From: Maribacter sp. HTCC2170
GTDB taxonomy: Bacteria; Bacteroidota; Bacteroidia; Flavobacteriales; Flavobacteriaceae
Assembly (NCBI RefSeq): GCF_000153165.2
Contig: NC_014472.1
Span: forward strand, 2,352,001-2,416,000
Direction: 5' to 3'
DNA length: 64,000 nt
How positions within the stretch are numbered: the first letter of the stretch is position 1; the number at the start of each line of letters is the position of its first letter. The notes under the pieces were generated by a model that worked only from the letters and a program-made list of their open reading frames with translations, made no database searches and was not told the origin of the DNA. Shown piece after piece: positions 27,267 through 36,935 of the stretch. Position numbers and translations under genes: made by a program.

Positions 27267-28466
27267 ATGATGTCATTTGATGAGGCTTTTTCCGCTGTAT
27301 TGCACCATAAAATTGAATTAGGCATTGAAGAGGTTGATCTGTTGCAAAGTACTGGTCGTGTTCTCGCAGAAGATATCTTGGCGGACAGGGATTTCCCTCC
27401 CTTTGACCGAGCTACAAAGGATGGAATAGCTATAAATTTTTCAGTTATTGAAAAGGGGTTAAAAAAGTTGAGAATAGAAGCGGTTGTTAGTGCAGGAATG
27501 CCTCAGCAAAAATTGGGTGATATCAAAAATTGTGTTGAAATCATGACCGGAGCCGTGGTTCCACAAAATGCTGATACTGTTATTATGTATGAGCATTTGG
27601 ATATTAAGGATGGTTATTCGAATATAAGCAGGGATGTAAAAAAAGGACAGGACATTCATAAAAAGGGAAGCGACGTTAAAACAGGAACTGTTCTATTAAA
27701 AAAGCATACTAAGATTGGGCCATCTCAAATAGGTGTTTTAGCCTCTGTGGGTAAGTCAAAAATTTTGGTTAGGCAATTACCGAAAGTATGTGTCATCTCC
27801 ACAGGTAATGAGTTGGTAGATGTATCGCAAATTCCTTTACCACACCAAATAAGAAAATCGAATATATTATCACTTTTTACCGCATTGGAGAAAGAAGGAA
27901 TCGAGGCCGATAGAATCCATTTGCAGGATGATAAGGAAAGTATCAAGAAGGAGCTTTCCCATATCCTTGAAGAATTTGATGTAGTAATGTTGAGTGGGGG
28001 AGTATCGAAAGGAAAATTTGATTTTATTCCAGAAGTAATGGAATCTCTTGATGTGAGAAAAGTATTTCATCGTGTGGCTCAACGCCCTGGAAAACCCTTT
28101 TGGTTTGGCACACAGACAAAGCTTAATACGGTTGTCTTTTCTTTTCCCGGTAACCCAGTTTCAACCTTTGCAAATTATCATATTTATTTTCTACCATGGT
28201 TGAATGTTTCTTTAGGTCAAGAAGATAAAAAATATCAAGTGGTTTTAGATGATACCATTGAAATCAAACCTCCACTAACTCGGTTTATTCAAGTAAAGAC
28301 GTATTTGGATGAGGGTAATTTTCATGTGAGAATAATACGGGAAAACGGTTCCGGTGATTTGACCAGCTTGGCCAATTCAAACGGATTCATTTGTTTAAGA
28401 CCTCGTGAAAATGCTTATGAAAAAGGTGAATTAGTGCCTTTTATTGCAAGCAAGACGATTATTTAA
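27267..28466 (+). CDS. moeA: molybdopterin molybdotransferase
   Basis: MoeA (399 residues) inserts molybdate into adenylated molybdopterin. Landmarks are the N-terminal RDFPPFDRATKDGIA, GAVVPQNADTVIMYE, the MPT-binding VMLSGGVSKGKFDF and RPGKPFWFG, and SFPGNPVSTF, ending in the beta-barrel domain IV. Two ATG codons (27267, 27270) are adjacent; either could start. It is separated from the rest of the Moco genes by trpB and has its own promoter region. Its last four bases overlap the end of a convergent DUF1080 gene. Confidence 0.95.
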   Translation: MMSFDEAFSAVLHHKIELGIEEVDLLQSTGRVLAEDILADRDFPPFDRATKDGIAINFSVIEKGLKKLRIEAVVSAGMPQQKLGDIKNCVEIMTGAVVPQNADTVIMYEHLDIKDGYSNISRDVKKGQDIHKKGSDVKTGTVLLKKHTKIGPSQIGVLASVGKSKILVRQLPKVCVISTGNELVDVSQIPLPHQIRKSNILSLFTALEKEGIEADRIHLQDDKESIKKELSHILEEFDVVMLSGGVSKGKFDFIPEVMESLDVRKVFHRVAQRPGKPFWFGTQTKLNTVVFSFPGNPVSTFANYHIYFLPWLNVSLGQEDKKYQVVLDDTIEIKPPLTRFIQVKTYLDEGNFHVRIIRENGSGDLTSLANSNGFICLRPRENAYEKGELVPFIASKTII

Positions 28467-29335
28467 TCATATTCACAGTTCTCTTGGTTATGCTTTGTAT
28501 AATAGGACTTGTAGTTTGTCGCCTTTTCATCTTTACACCCACACAGATCTAGAATCTCGATATTCTTGAATTCCGTATCATGGCTTTCACCTTGAATAGA
28601 AATGTATCCTTCGGTCATTGGTGTACCATCTTTGAATAGTTCTTTGTTAAGTCCAGCTAAATGGCCTCCAATGATTGGTTTCGTAAAAGTTCGTACCGTA
28701 TCGCCTTCCACTATTTGATGCACAATTGAATCTCCTAAAACAACAGCCTCAATATTTACCCATTTTTCTCGTGGGTAAGTGGCTCCTTTAGTATCTGGAA
28801 TACAATGTGTCTCAACTAGTTTTCCATCAATGTGAACATGACAACCAGGAGTACAAAGATTACCTGTAGGCCTTTCACCATCACCTTTTCCAGCCAACAA
28901 TTGAAATTCCATGGACATTGGGAAATCTTGGTCCAAAGACATGGTTTTTGGATCTTGACAATGTAGCATGAACCCATTATTGGCAAATGCCCAACCAGGA
29001 CCTCCTTTTACCTGTTCCCCAACCATTCTATATTGTGCTTTTAAACGATAATGGGAGAATTTGGTTTTATAGAATAAATGGGCAAACTTACTGTCAAAAG
29101 AATCATATTCTTTATATGATACTCTAAGGTTTCCATTTGTAACTTTAAAAGTGTTATTAAAATTTTCTCCATAGGTATAGCCTTTTACTTTGGGAGTCCA
29201 ACCCTCCAAATCCTTGCCGTTGAACATTGAAATCCATTCCTCTTTATCAGCGTTCGGATTTTGTTTTGGGCCACAACTTGCTAACAAAATGAGGAGACAG
29301 GTGATTGCTACTATTGGGATACGTAAGTTTTTCAT
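28463..29335 (-). CDS. DUF1080 domain lipoprotein with C-terminal Cys motif
   Basis: A 290-residue lipoprotein (lipobox LASC) with one DUF1080 domain: ISMFNGKDLEGWTP, a long GGPGWAFANNGFMLH segment, MEFQLLAG and FKNIEILDL. After the domain comes CGCKDEKATNYK...CEYD (residues 264-290), which resembles the 'GCxDxxAxNY...CxY' motif found in extracellular Bacteroidota proteins. It stands alone, converging on moeA with a four-base overlap of coding ends. Likely periplasmic or surface-exposed; probable role in keto-glycoside cleavage, substrate unknown. Confidence 0.82.
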   Translation of the reverse strand: MKNLRIPIVAITCLLILLASCGPKQNPNADKEEWISMFNGKDLEGWTPKVKGYTYGENFNNTFKVTNGNLRVSYKEYDSFDSKFAHLFYKTKFSHYRLKAQYRMVGEQVKGGPGWAFANNGFMLHCQDPKTMSLDQDFPMSMEFQLLAGKGDGERPTGNLCTPGCHVHIDGKLVETHCIPDTKGATYPREKWVNIEAVVLGDSIVHQIVEGDTVRTFTKPIIGGHLAGLNKELFKDGTPMTEGYISIQGESHDTEFKNIEILDLCGCKDEKATNYKSYYTKHNQENCEYD

Positions 29336-29388
29336 GGATTATATGGTTTTATTCTACGATAAAGATAATACCTAAAGGCCTTAGTTGT

Positions 29389-29817
29389 TTACCCTGTTAT
29401 TAATATGTCTGGATTAAGCTCTAATATTTTCTCAATGAACTTTTCATTGGTTTTTGGACTAATGTATATCTCATTGTAAGCATCATACTTAATGATAAGT
29501 CCCTTTTTTGCAGTAGCGGGTCTAGAACCCATCCAAAGGGTTCTACCCTTGACTATTTCATATATTCTATCAATGCTTATTTTGCCGTTGATTGGTCCAC
29601 TTCTGTAAATAAATCCATCTTTATGCAATTCATAGTTCGTTCCAAAAAAAATCCATAACAGCAATCCAACCGCAAGCAATACTATAGGCAAGACCCAATA
29701 TTCGCTTTTCTGCATTTCACCATTGACAAAACCCATAATGGTCAATGCCAAAACAAATAGGCAGACTCCTATGATGATCGTTGAGAACAACGTATCTTTT
29801 CTACTTTTAAATCTCAT
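29389..29817 (-). CDS. PH-domain membrane protein (bPH_4 type)
   Basis: A 142-residue protein with two transmembrane helices (about 14-32 and 40-60) followed by a small PH-like domain (YELHKDGFIYRSGPINGKISIDRIYEIVKGRT, GLIIKYDAYNEIYISPKTNEKFIEKI). The pattern fits the bacterial PH domain 4 family, whose role is unknown. Its ATG overlaps the stop of the methyltransferase gene (ATGA), so the two are translationally coupled. Confidence 0.75.
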   Translation of the reverse strand: MRFKSRKDTLFSTIIIGVCLFVLALTIMGFVNGEMQKSEYWVLPIVLLAVGLLLWIFFGTNYELHKDGFIYRSGPINGKISIDRIYEIVKGRTLWMGSRPATAKKGLIIKYDAYNEIYISPKTNEKFIEKILELNPDILITG

Positions 29818-30638
29818 TTTCTATAGATACCGCTTTGTAACGTTAGTTTATTTTCCTTGAGCCCATTTAGCAAATTGGTTATTTTTTCTATGGTATTTTC
29901 TCCCATTAGAACATTCAATCCTAGCTTTGGTGGACCTTGGGCAACCAATTTTGATATTAGTTTTTCAAAAAAGACGATACCATTTTGGGTTTGGTCGTTG
30001 GAATGCTCTTTTTTCATTCCCAATTTTTCGAGGATTGACTGCATGGTTGAAGAAGGTTCAAGAAAACTGATTTTCGATTCATGCGCCCAAGGCATTGGGT
30101 ATTTAACTTTTTCCTTGCCCTTTCTGAAAATGTCATAGTAGATGAAGAAACCATCATTTTTCAAGACCCTAGCTATTTCTGAATAGAATTTTTTCTTGTC
30201 ATCAACATTCATCTGCACGTGCTGCGTCCAGACTACATCAAACGTCTTATCTTCGAAAGGTAAATCATTTGCGTTACCATATATGAATTGAGTGGAATCA
30301 CTGAGCCCTACAAGATCTGAAAGTTTGGAAGCCGCATTAATGAATTCTTCTGAAAGATCTATTCCTGTAGTGGTACAATTGAATTCATCTGCCAGCATTC
30401 TACAAGGCCCACCGAGTCCGCAGCCAACATCAAGAACCTTGGAGTTCTTTATGTTTGCCAATTGTGCCAGTTCTCTCGAAATTGCAGCACCCCTTACATG
30501 AAACTCATCCACTCCTGCAATATCTGACCTGTTTACCTGGTTGAGGTCAACATTTAAATTTTTCAGACGATTTATGATATCATCATACAAATCATGTCTA
30601 TAATAATGCTCTTCAATTGCAGACAATTTATCCGTCAT
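29814..30638 (-). CDS. class I SAM-dependent methyltransferase
   Basis: The 274-residue enzyme has the SAM-binding motif VLDVGCGLGGPCRMLA, followed by TGIDLSEEFI and the IYGNANDLPFEDKTFDVVWTQHV strand. The sequence resembles small-molecule methyltransferases of the sarcosine/dimethylglycine or sterol/tocopherol group, but the acceptor cannot be assigned. It is cytoplasmic and coupled to the downstream PH-domain membrane protein by a four-base overlap. Confidence 0.85.
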   Translation of the reverse strand: MTDKLSAIEEHYYRHDLYDDIINRLKNLNVDLNQVNRSDIAGVDEFHVRGAAISRELAQLANIKNSKVLDVGCGLGGPCRMLADEFNCTTTGIDLSEEFINAASKLSDLVGLSDSTQFIYGNANDLPFEDKTFDVVWTQHVQMNVDDKKKFYSEIARVLKNDGFFIYYDIFRKGKEKVKYPMPWAHESKISFLEPSSTMQSILEKLGMKKEHSNDQTQNGIVFFEKLISKLVAQGPPKLGLNVLMGENTIEKITNLLNGLKENKLTLQSGIYRK

Positions 30639-30691
30639 GTAGTTTTCAAGTATTAGTTTAATTTAATTCCGAATATAATTATTTAAACCCT

Positions 30692-31057
30692 TTATTTAAT
30701 GTGAATTGTACCATTCCTATAAAGTTCAAGGGCTTCATTAATAAGAAAGTTGATGGTTTTTAGAGGAATATCCAATAATGGATTTACCCTAAAAATTTTC
30801 ATTCTTGCCCTATTGCCACTTTCAAGTTCGGGATGATGAAGATGTTGCCCTTCAACAAATAAAATATAGGGTTCTTTTGTCTTTTTATCTTCCCAGAGAT
30901 AACAGAACATCTTCTGCTTATAACAAAAGCAAGGCATTCCGTATTTTGTAGTTTCTGTTATGTTTTCGTCCTGTTTTAATATGATATCCCTTAGGGCCAA
31001 TAAACAACTTTTATTGGGTTCGTCTTTGTTCAGATAGAAATTATGCTTTTCATTCAT
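30692..31057 (-). CDS. DUF1801 domain protein
   Basis: About 121 residues from the second methionine (MNEKHNFYLNKDEPNKS); an earlier ATG at 31081 would add eight residues. The YGMPCFCYKQKMFCYLWEDKKTKEPYILFVEG core and the closing LNEALELY-like helix fit DUF1801 (YdhG-type alpha/beta proteins of unknown function). No signal peptide. It stands 54 bases upstream of the methyltransferase gene on the same strand. Confidence 0.7.
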   Translation of the reverse strand: MNEKHNFYLNKDEPNKSCLLALRDIILKQDENITETTKYGMPCFCYKQKMFCYLWEDKKTKEPYILFVEGQHLHHPELESGNRARMKIFRVNPLLDIPLKTINFLINEALELYRNGTIHIK

Positions 31058-31267
31058 TATTGCGATAGGCGTTGTCAACATATGAAACTATGCCTTTTAT
31101 TCGGACTAAGAGCGTCAATATTGCCAGATTGATGCAACTAATTTACAGCATATAATTAGTTAAATTTCAATCACTTCGAATTAATTTAGTAGTGCAATTG
31201 ATAATGATGAATGATTGAGTTATTTTCGATGGACGGCATTACAATGCGCATTAAAATAAAATTGAAT

Positions 31268-32848
31268 ATGAACAAAGGCATTCTCTTATTTATCGCAATA
31301 ATTGTAGGTGTAAATAGCATTTACTCTCAGACCAATTTTTATACTGGTTTTGAGGAAAACATTGATAAATACTACCCCCAAAAGTCCAAAGAAAAAGCGG
31401 TATATGTAATGCAATTACAACTACCGCAATGGACCAATGGAATTTCTGGAAGAGCATTGGATCTTTCCGAGAATGCCGTATTACGAAAACCATTGGTTAT
31501 TGATAGTCTCGAGACACCAGACTATGGGATGAATGATTTTTCCGTTCAAGTATGGGTTAAAACTATTAAAGGTGCTGTTCAAGGTACACCAATAATCGGA
31601 AACACAAAAGATGAAGACCCAGAGGGTCCTGGCTGGAAAATACTCACGCAAGAAAATGGCGCGTGGGGAGTTTGGATCTCTGATGGAAAAAGTGAATACA
31701 GATATTTGCCAACACCAGGAAGACAAGCAATCAACGATGGTGAGTGGCATCAACTTGCCTTTAGTATAGATAGGGAAAAAGAAGAAGCCTGGTTCTTTAA
31801 AGATGGAAAAAATGTTGCTATTTACAATACACCAAACTTGGGAAGTTTGAACAGTAACAATAGGACCGTAGTTGGAGGAACCTATGAATATTGGGAATAT
31901 GGTTCTTCAGGTCAATGGACAGCATTTAATGGCTATTTAGATGAAGTGAACGTTAAGAGTTCATATCAGAACAGTACGAGTATAAAAGAGGACTTCAATC
32001 GTTTTAAAACCTTGGAAGAAGATGATAAACTGGATTCACCGCTTAGGACAATGGTTTGGAATATTTGGCATGGTGGTAGAAGATATGGTAAACATGTTGG
32101 CGTTGAACGCGTTGTACAAACTATAAAGCAGGCCCAACCCGATGTTGTCGCATTGATTGAGACTTATGGATCAGGAGAGATTATTGCTGATGCGTTGGGA
32201 TATCATTTTTATCTAATAAGCTCTAATTTGAGTATAATGAGTAGGTTTCCCATTAATAAAACAATTAAAGCTTTTCGCCCATTTAATTTTGGAGGCGCAG
32301 AAATTAATTTAGGTGGTGGGCGGCGACTTACGTTTTTGAACACTTGGTTGCATTACTTACCTGATTATAGCAAAAATGTGATTGAAGGTGCAATTTCAGC
32401 CGAAGACTTGATAAATGCTGAAAAAGAGACACGCCAATCAGAGGTAGAAAGTATTTTAAAGGAAATTAAACCACTTCATTCTAAATCTGGGAGTAATCCA
32501 GTTATTATGCTTGGGGATTTTAATAGTGGGTCTCATTTAGATTGGATTGAATCTACCAAGGGCATACATAACGGTTATACGATTGATTGGCCTGTTAGTT
32601 TGGCAATGATAAATGCAGGGTTCAAAGATAGTTTTAGAGAGTTGAACATAAACCCGCTATTAGATCCTGGACTTACCTGGACACCAAGGGCGGCAACTTC
32701 ATCCAATGAATATGGATTAAGGGATCGTATTGACTATATCTATTATAAAGGTGGTTTGATTCCGATTGAATCCAAGGTAATTGATTATCATCCATTAATG
32801 TTTCCGTCTGACCATGCGGCTGTCATAACAGTGTTCGACGTAAAGTAA
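31268..32848 (+). CDS. secreted LamG plus endonuclease/exonuclease/phosphatase-fold protein
   Basis: The protein (about 526 residues from ATG 31268) has a signal peptide (MNKGILLFIAIIVGVNSIYSQ), a LamG-type concanavalin domain (about 40-230: VQVWVKTIKG, GEWHQLAFSIDREKEEAWFFKDG) and a DNase I-fold catalytic domain (RTMVWNIWHGG, VALIETYG, MLGDFNSGSH, RDRIDYIYY, PSDHAAVI). The fold covers phosphodiesterases, sphingomyelinases and nucleases. The LamG module may bind a glycan or lipid. A longer start at 31211 is possible but would bury the signal peptide. A second DNase I-fold gene follows 11 bases later. Confidence 0.82.
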   Translation: MNKGILLFIAIIVGVNSIYSQTNFYTGFEENIDKYYPQKSKEKAVYVMQLQLPQWTNGISGRALDLSENAVLRKPLVIDSLETPDYGMNDFSVQVWVKTIKGAVQGTPIIGNTKDEDPEGPGWKILTQENGAWGVWISDGKSEYRYLPTPGRQAINDGEWHQLAFSIDREKEEAWFFKDGKNVAIYNTPNLGSLNSNNRTVVGGTYEYWEYGSSGQWTAFNGYLDEVNVKSSYQNSTSIKEDFNRFKTLEEDDKLDSPLRTMVWNIWHGGRRYGKHVGVERVVQTIKQAQPDVVALIETYGSGEIIADALGYHFYLISSNLSIMSRFPINKTIKAFRPFNFGGAEINLGGGRRLTFLNTWLHYLPDYSKNVIEGAISAEDLINAEKETRQSEVESILKEIKPLHSKSGSNPVIMLGDFNSGSHLDWIESTKGIHNGYTIDWPVSLAMINAGFKDSFRELNINPLLDPGLTWTPRAATSSNEYGLRDRIDYIYYKGGLIPIESKVIDYHPLMFPSDHAAVITVFDVK

Positions 32849-32859
32849 ATTCTAAGTTC

Positions 32860-33753
32860 ATGAAAGTAAAACCACTAGTAGCCTTTTTGTTCCTTTTTGT
32901 TCTCACAAATGGAATTGGTCAAGAAAACTTTAAATTGATCAGTTATAATATTTGGAATGGTTTCGAATGGGGGAAAGATACAGTTCGCCAAGAGAAGCTT
33001 TTGTCATGGATGGATTCAAAAAAGCCAGATGTAGTTGCTCTACAAGAACTTTGTGATTATAACGATGATAAATTAACCCAAGACGCGAAGGCTTGGGGTC
33101 ACGATTATTCAGTGCTTTTAAAAACAACAGGTTATTCGGTGGGTTTGACTTCCAAGTATCCAATTGTTCTTAAAGAAAAGATAATCGAGGGAATGCATCA
33201 TGGTGCATTACATTGTTCAACCAACGGTTTTGAAATTTTTGTGGTTCATTTGTCACCATCTCAATGGGAAAAGAGAAGCGAAGAAGCCGAAATTTTATCA
33301 GGTATAATTGACCTTGAAATAAAAGCAGGCAATAAGGTCCTTGTTTGTGGCGATTTTAATGCGCTTTCTCCAGCTGATGCTGATTGGTACAATTCGAGGG
33401 CTGATCTTTTACAAGACGCAAGAAAAAGAGATGAGAAAAATGACCAATCAGAAAATTTAAGAGAGGGCAATTTTGATTATTCAGTCATGTCCAAGTTTTA
33501 TGGGGTGGGTCTTTTTGATAATGCTTCTAAATTCGTAGGTACTGGTAATGACCGTATAAGTTTCCCTACACAGGTTTTTCGTAAGACCGAAACCGACAAA
33601 AAGAAGTTGATTGATAGAGGAACACGTATAGATTATATCTTAACGAGTTATAATTTGGTTAATCAATGTATCGACACCAAAATTTATAATGGCCCAGAAG
33701 CCTATTTTTTATCGGATCATTATCCAGTTGAGTCCAGTTTTATTCTTGAATAG
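32860..33753 (+). CDS. secreted endonuclease/exonuclease/phosphatase family protein
   Basis: The 297-residue protein has a signal peptide (MKVKPLVAFLFLFVLTNGIGQ) and the full DNase I-fold set: SYNIWNGF, ALQELCDYN (metal glutamate), VVHLSPS, VCGDFNALSPAD, GTRIDYILTS and LSDHYPVESS. It is likely a periplasmic or secreted phosphodiesterase or phosphatase. It is co-directional with, and 11 bases after, the LamG form, so the pair may act on the same substrate. It converges on the MFS gene with a six-base gap. Confidence 0.82.
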   Translation: MKVKPLVAFLFLFVLTNGIGQENFKLISYNIWNGFEWGKDTVRQEKLLSWMDSKKPDVVALQELCDYNDDKLTQDAKAWGHDYSVLLKTTGYSVGLTSKYPIVLKEKIIEGMHHGALHCSTNGFEIFVVHLSPSQWEKRSEEAEILSGIIDLEIKAGNKVLVCGDFNALSPADADWYNSRADLLQDARKRDEKNDQSENLREGNFDYSVMSKFYGVGLFDNASKFVGTGNDRISFPTQVFRKTETDKKKLIDRGTRIDYILTSYNLVNQCIDTKIYNGPEAYFLSDHYPVESSFILE

Positions 33754-33759
33754 AAACAC

Positions 33760-35025
33760 TCAGTGCTTTTTTTTCTTACCGTATAACCGATGATAAATCC
33801 ATGCGGCAATAGCTCCAATCAAGGAAAAGAAAATTAGCATCAAAAATACATGTTGATGCCCTTGAGCACCTGGTGATTTATCTAAAAGGTAACCCATGGC
33901 GGGACCCGCAAAAATATCCGGAGTATATCCTACAATAGAAATTAACCCAACAGCTGTCCCGGTGAGCAGAAGAGGTATCTGTCCTCTTTCCATCACAGCA
34001 AAATAAAGAGAACGTGCTGCATAAACTCCTGTGGCGATGATTAGGGTTGAGATAAAAAATAATGCAGTAGATGAATCAGAAATAATGCCCGTTGCGAAAA
34101 GCAATGCACCAATAATAGACACAACAAAACCAATGAACAACCATAGCGTCGTCTGGGAACGATCTGCCAGAATACCTATAATCACTCCAACAACTGGCCG
34201 AATAAACAATAGAAAAGTACCTACTTGCGCAGATTGTACTTGGTTATAAAGCATTACATCTTGAGCATAGAGGGAAAAGACATCGGTGATTTTATAACCG
34301 ACATATGCACATAGAATTATAACCATTAACAACCTAACAGAAGGTAGTTTTAAAACTTCTTTCACTTGGCTTAAGGTAATTTTATCTAAAATGATTTCCT
34401 TTTCTAAATCACGATCCAATTTCATGAAAAACCATACCACAAGCCCTACAATGGAAACTATTCCCGAAGAAACAAGAATCACATATCTAAAAGCGGCTTT
34501 ACTCTCAACAATAGTTGCTTCAGAAACTTCCGAGGCAATGAATAATGAAAATATGAAAACGCCCATTGCACCAAACAGCGCTCCAACTAGACCTCGGCCA
34601 CCGTCCAAAAAGCCAAATGCCTTACCTTGCGAAGAAGACCCTCCCCAAACGCGTGTTGCCTTGATCATTGGCGCCCAGAAAAGAAATATGGTTGTAAAGC
34701 CCCAATAGCCGTATAGAATCTTTAAAATCGAGTAACTAGGGAAAGTAGCGTATACCAAACCACCTAAGGCGGTCATCCATAGGGCTACTGCTATAAGTTT
34801 TCTCGGCGGATATTTATCGGCAAGTGGTCCACCAAAGAGGTAAGATAGGAGGGCAACAATTCCATAAACCGAAAAACATATCCCCAACTGTACATTGTCC
34901 AAATTAAATACATTCAGCACTGTTGGTCTAAATACCCTTGCCAATACAAAAGGGATAATAAATACCGACTCACCGGCCAAAATCAATAATAGTAGAAAAT
35001 GCCATGGTGGCTTTTGCTGATTCAT
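33760..35025 (-). CDS. MFS transporter
   Basis: A 421-residue permease with twelve predicted transmembrane segments. The loop GGPLADKYPPRKLIA after helix 2 is the MFS signature, and WGGSSSQGKAFGFLDGGRGL lies in the cytoplasmic half. It looks like sugar-phosphate or organic anion porters, but the substrate is unknown. The C terminus is a basic tail (YGKKKKH). Located between two secreted phosphodiesterase genes and an amidohydrolase. Confidence 0.85.
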   Translation of the reverse strand: MNQQKPPWHFLLLLILAGESVFIIPFVLARVFRPTVLNVFNLDNVQLGICFSVYGIVALLSYLFGGPLADKYPPRKLIAVALWMTALGGLVYATFPSYSILKILYGYWGFTTIFLFWAPMIKATRVWGGSSSQGKAFGFLDGGRGLVGALFGAMGVFIFSLFIASEVSEATIVESKAAFRYVILVSSGIVSIVGLVVWFFMKLDRDLEKEIILDKITLSQVKEVLKLPSVRLLMVIILCAYVGYKITDVFSLYAQDVMLYNQVQSAQVGTFLLFIRPVVGVIIGILADRSQTTLWLFIGFVVSIIGALLFATGIISDSSTALFFISTLIIATGVYAARSLYFAVMERGQIPLLLTGTAVGLISIVGYTPDIFAGPAMGYLLDKSPGAQGHQHVFLMLIFFSLIGAIAAWIYHRLYGKKKKH

Positions 35026-35131
35026 ATAATTAGAATGAGTGCGCTTAAGAAATACAGGTTTTTCGTTCGAACAAAAATTAGAGTTTCAACACAAATTGAT
35101 TATGGGAATAATCCCCGTTCCAAAATATTGG

Positions 35132-36859
35132 TTACTTACCTTTTTGATATACCACATTTCCATCGAAAATGGTCATTTCAATTGTGGTATTTAGAATTTG
35201 GTCTTCTGGAACTTGCATGAGGTCCTGGTTGTAGATTGTGAAATCTGCCAATTTCCCGACCGTAATGGAACCTTTTAAATCTTCTTCAAATGCTCCATAG
35301 GCTGCATCTAACGTGTAAGATCTAAGTGCCTGTTCCCTAGTCATTTTTTGCTCAGGTTCATAACCGCCCACAGGCGTACCTTTCAAAGTTTTTCTACTAA
35401 CACTTGCATAGAAACTTGAAATAGGATTCAACGGTTCAACCGGTACATCGGTACCGTTGACAATTGGGATTCCACTTTGTAGTAAGTCTTGCCACATATA
35501 AGCACCCTCTTTGATGCGTTTTTCCCCAAGACGGTCAATTGCCCAAGGGCGGTCAGAGGACATATGTACCGCTTGCATAGCAGGGATAACGCCTAGGCTT
35601 GCAAAGCGCGGAATATCATCTGGATGCAGGTGTTGTGCGTGTTCTATTCGAAACCTATGATCAGCAGTCATATCTGGCAATTCATCAAAGGCCAATTCAT
35701 AACGGTCCAAAATCTCCCTATTTGCTCTATCGCCAATGGCGTGTGAACAAACTTGAAAACCATGTTCTAAACCTTTTAGAGATGTCTTTTTTACAAATTC
35801 CATGGGTAAGGTTTCATGTCCAAAATGTCCTGGACGATCTGTATATGATTCCAATAGCCAAGCTCCACGTGAACCTAATGCACCATCACAGTTCAGTTTT
35901 ATAGAACGAATAGTCAATAGGTTCTCAGGATCAACAAGAGGTCCTTTTTCATACCATTCATTCAGTAATTCCTCATCCCAACCCGTAAGCATGGTATACA
36001 ACCTAATTTTCATTTTGTTAGCTGTCTTCATCGAAGAATAGAGTTCTATGGTTTCTCTGCCAATTCCAGCGTCGTGAAAACCTGTAATCCCATGTCTATG
36101 GCAAGCAGCCACAGCCAGTTCAAAAGCCTTGGCATTTGTTTCAGGAGTATTCTCTGGAATATGTTTTCTAATTAAACCCTGTGCACGTTCATTGAAAATA
36201 CCAGTTGGTCTTCCTAATTCATCGCGGATTACTTCGCCACCTTCCACTTCAAATTTGTCAATACCATCTTTCGACAATACCTGAATTCCTGCAATTTCCA
36301 TTGCTTTGGCATTGGCAAAACCTGCATGTCCACTGGCATGACCTAAGTATACAGGATTCTCGGGAGATACGGAACTTAGTAACTGGTGTGTTTGGAATCC
36401 ATTGACCGTTTCGTCTGGCATTTCATCCCATTTGCTTTGATGCCAACCTCTTCCTGTGATCCATTCCCCCGGCTCAGCAGATTTTACTTTTTCGGCAACG
36501 GCATCCACAATTTCTTGGTAGCTAGTGGTATTCATTAGATCTAGGGACAATTCATTATATCCCAATCCCATAAAATGGCCATGTCCTTCAATCAGCCCAG
36601 GAGTCATAGTCTTTCCTTTAAGGTCAATAACATCAGTTAAATCAGTTTTATATTTTTCAGCTTCGACAAGACTGCCTGCAAAAAGAATCTTATTGTCCTT
36701 TGTTGCTACTGCTTCAACCGTGGTTTGAATGTTATCAACGGTGTATATAGGTCCGCCATGAATCAGCAGCGTTGCAGATTGTTTATCAGAGGTGTTACAT
36801 GAAGTTAATATTAGAAGAAATAGAAATAGTAAGGTGATGGCAGAATTATTTAATCGCAT
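35132..36859 (-). CDS. amidohydrolase family 3 (YtcJ-like) lipoprotein
   Basis: A 575-residue lipoprotein (lipobox LTSC near residue 18) of the Amidohydro_3 group. Metal ligands are visible in MTPGLIEGHGHF (HxH), CSHAIGDRANREILD and RIEHAQHLHPDD, and NGTDVPVEPLNP carries the catalytic aspartate. Members include N-substituted formamide deformylases and other exo-acting amidases. It is 106 bases before the MFS gene on the same strand, so uptake of its product by that carrier is possible. Confidence 0.85.
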   Translation of the reverse strand: MRLNNSAITLLFLFLLILTSCNTSDKQSATLLIHGGPIYTVDNIQTTVEAVATKDNKILFAGSLVEAEKYKTDLTDVIDLKGKTMTPGLIEGHGHFMGLGYNELSLDLMNTTSYQEIVDAVAEKVKSAEPGEWITGRGWHQSKWDEMPDETVNGFQTHQLLSSVSPENPVYLGHASGHAGFANAKAMEIAGIQVLSKDGIDKFEVEGGEVIRDELGRPTGIFNERAQGLIRKHIPENTPETNAKAFELAVAACHRHGITGFHDAGIGRETIELYSSMKTANKMKIRLYTMLTGWDEELLNEWYEKGPLVDPENLLTIRSIKLNCDGALGSRGAWLLESYTDRPGHFGHETLPMEFVKKTSLKGLEHGFQVCSHAIGDRANREILDRYELAFDELPDMTADHRFRIEHAQHLHPDDIPRFASLGVIPAMQAVHMSSDRPWAIDRLGEKRIKEGAYMWQDLLQSGIPIVNGTDVPVEPLNPISSFYASVSRKTLKGTPVGGYEPEQKMTREQALRSYTLDAAYGAFEEDLKGSITVGKLADFTIYNQDLMQVPEDQILNTTIEMTIFDGNVVYQKGK

Positions 36860-36935
36860 ATTAGTTGGATTTTTAGATAGCTGAATTTACAATATAAATG
36901 GCTATTTGAAAAACCTGTTAAAGTGCGTCTTTATT

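Noticed and set aside
33755-33775. Hairpin CACT/AGTG followed by a T-run after the phosphodiesterase gene
   Set aside because: The stem is only four bases long and the T-run is the lysine codons of the convergent MFS gene.
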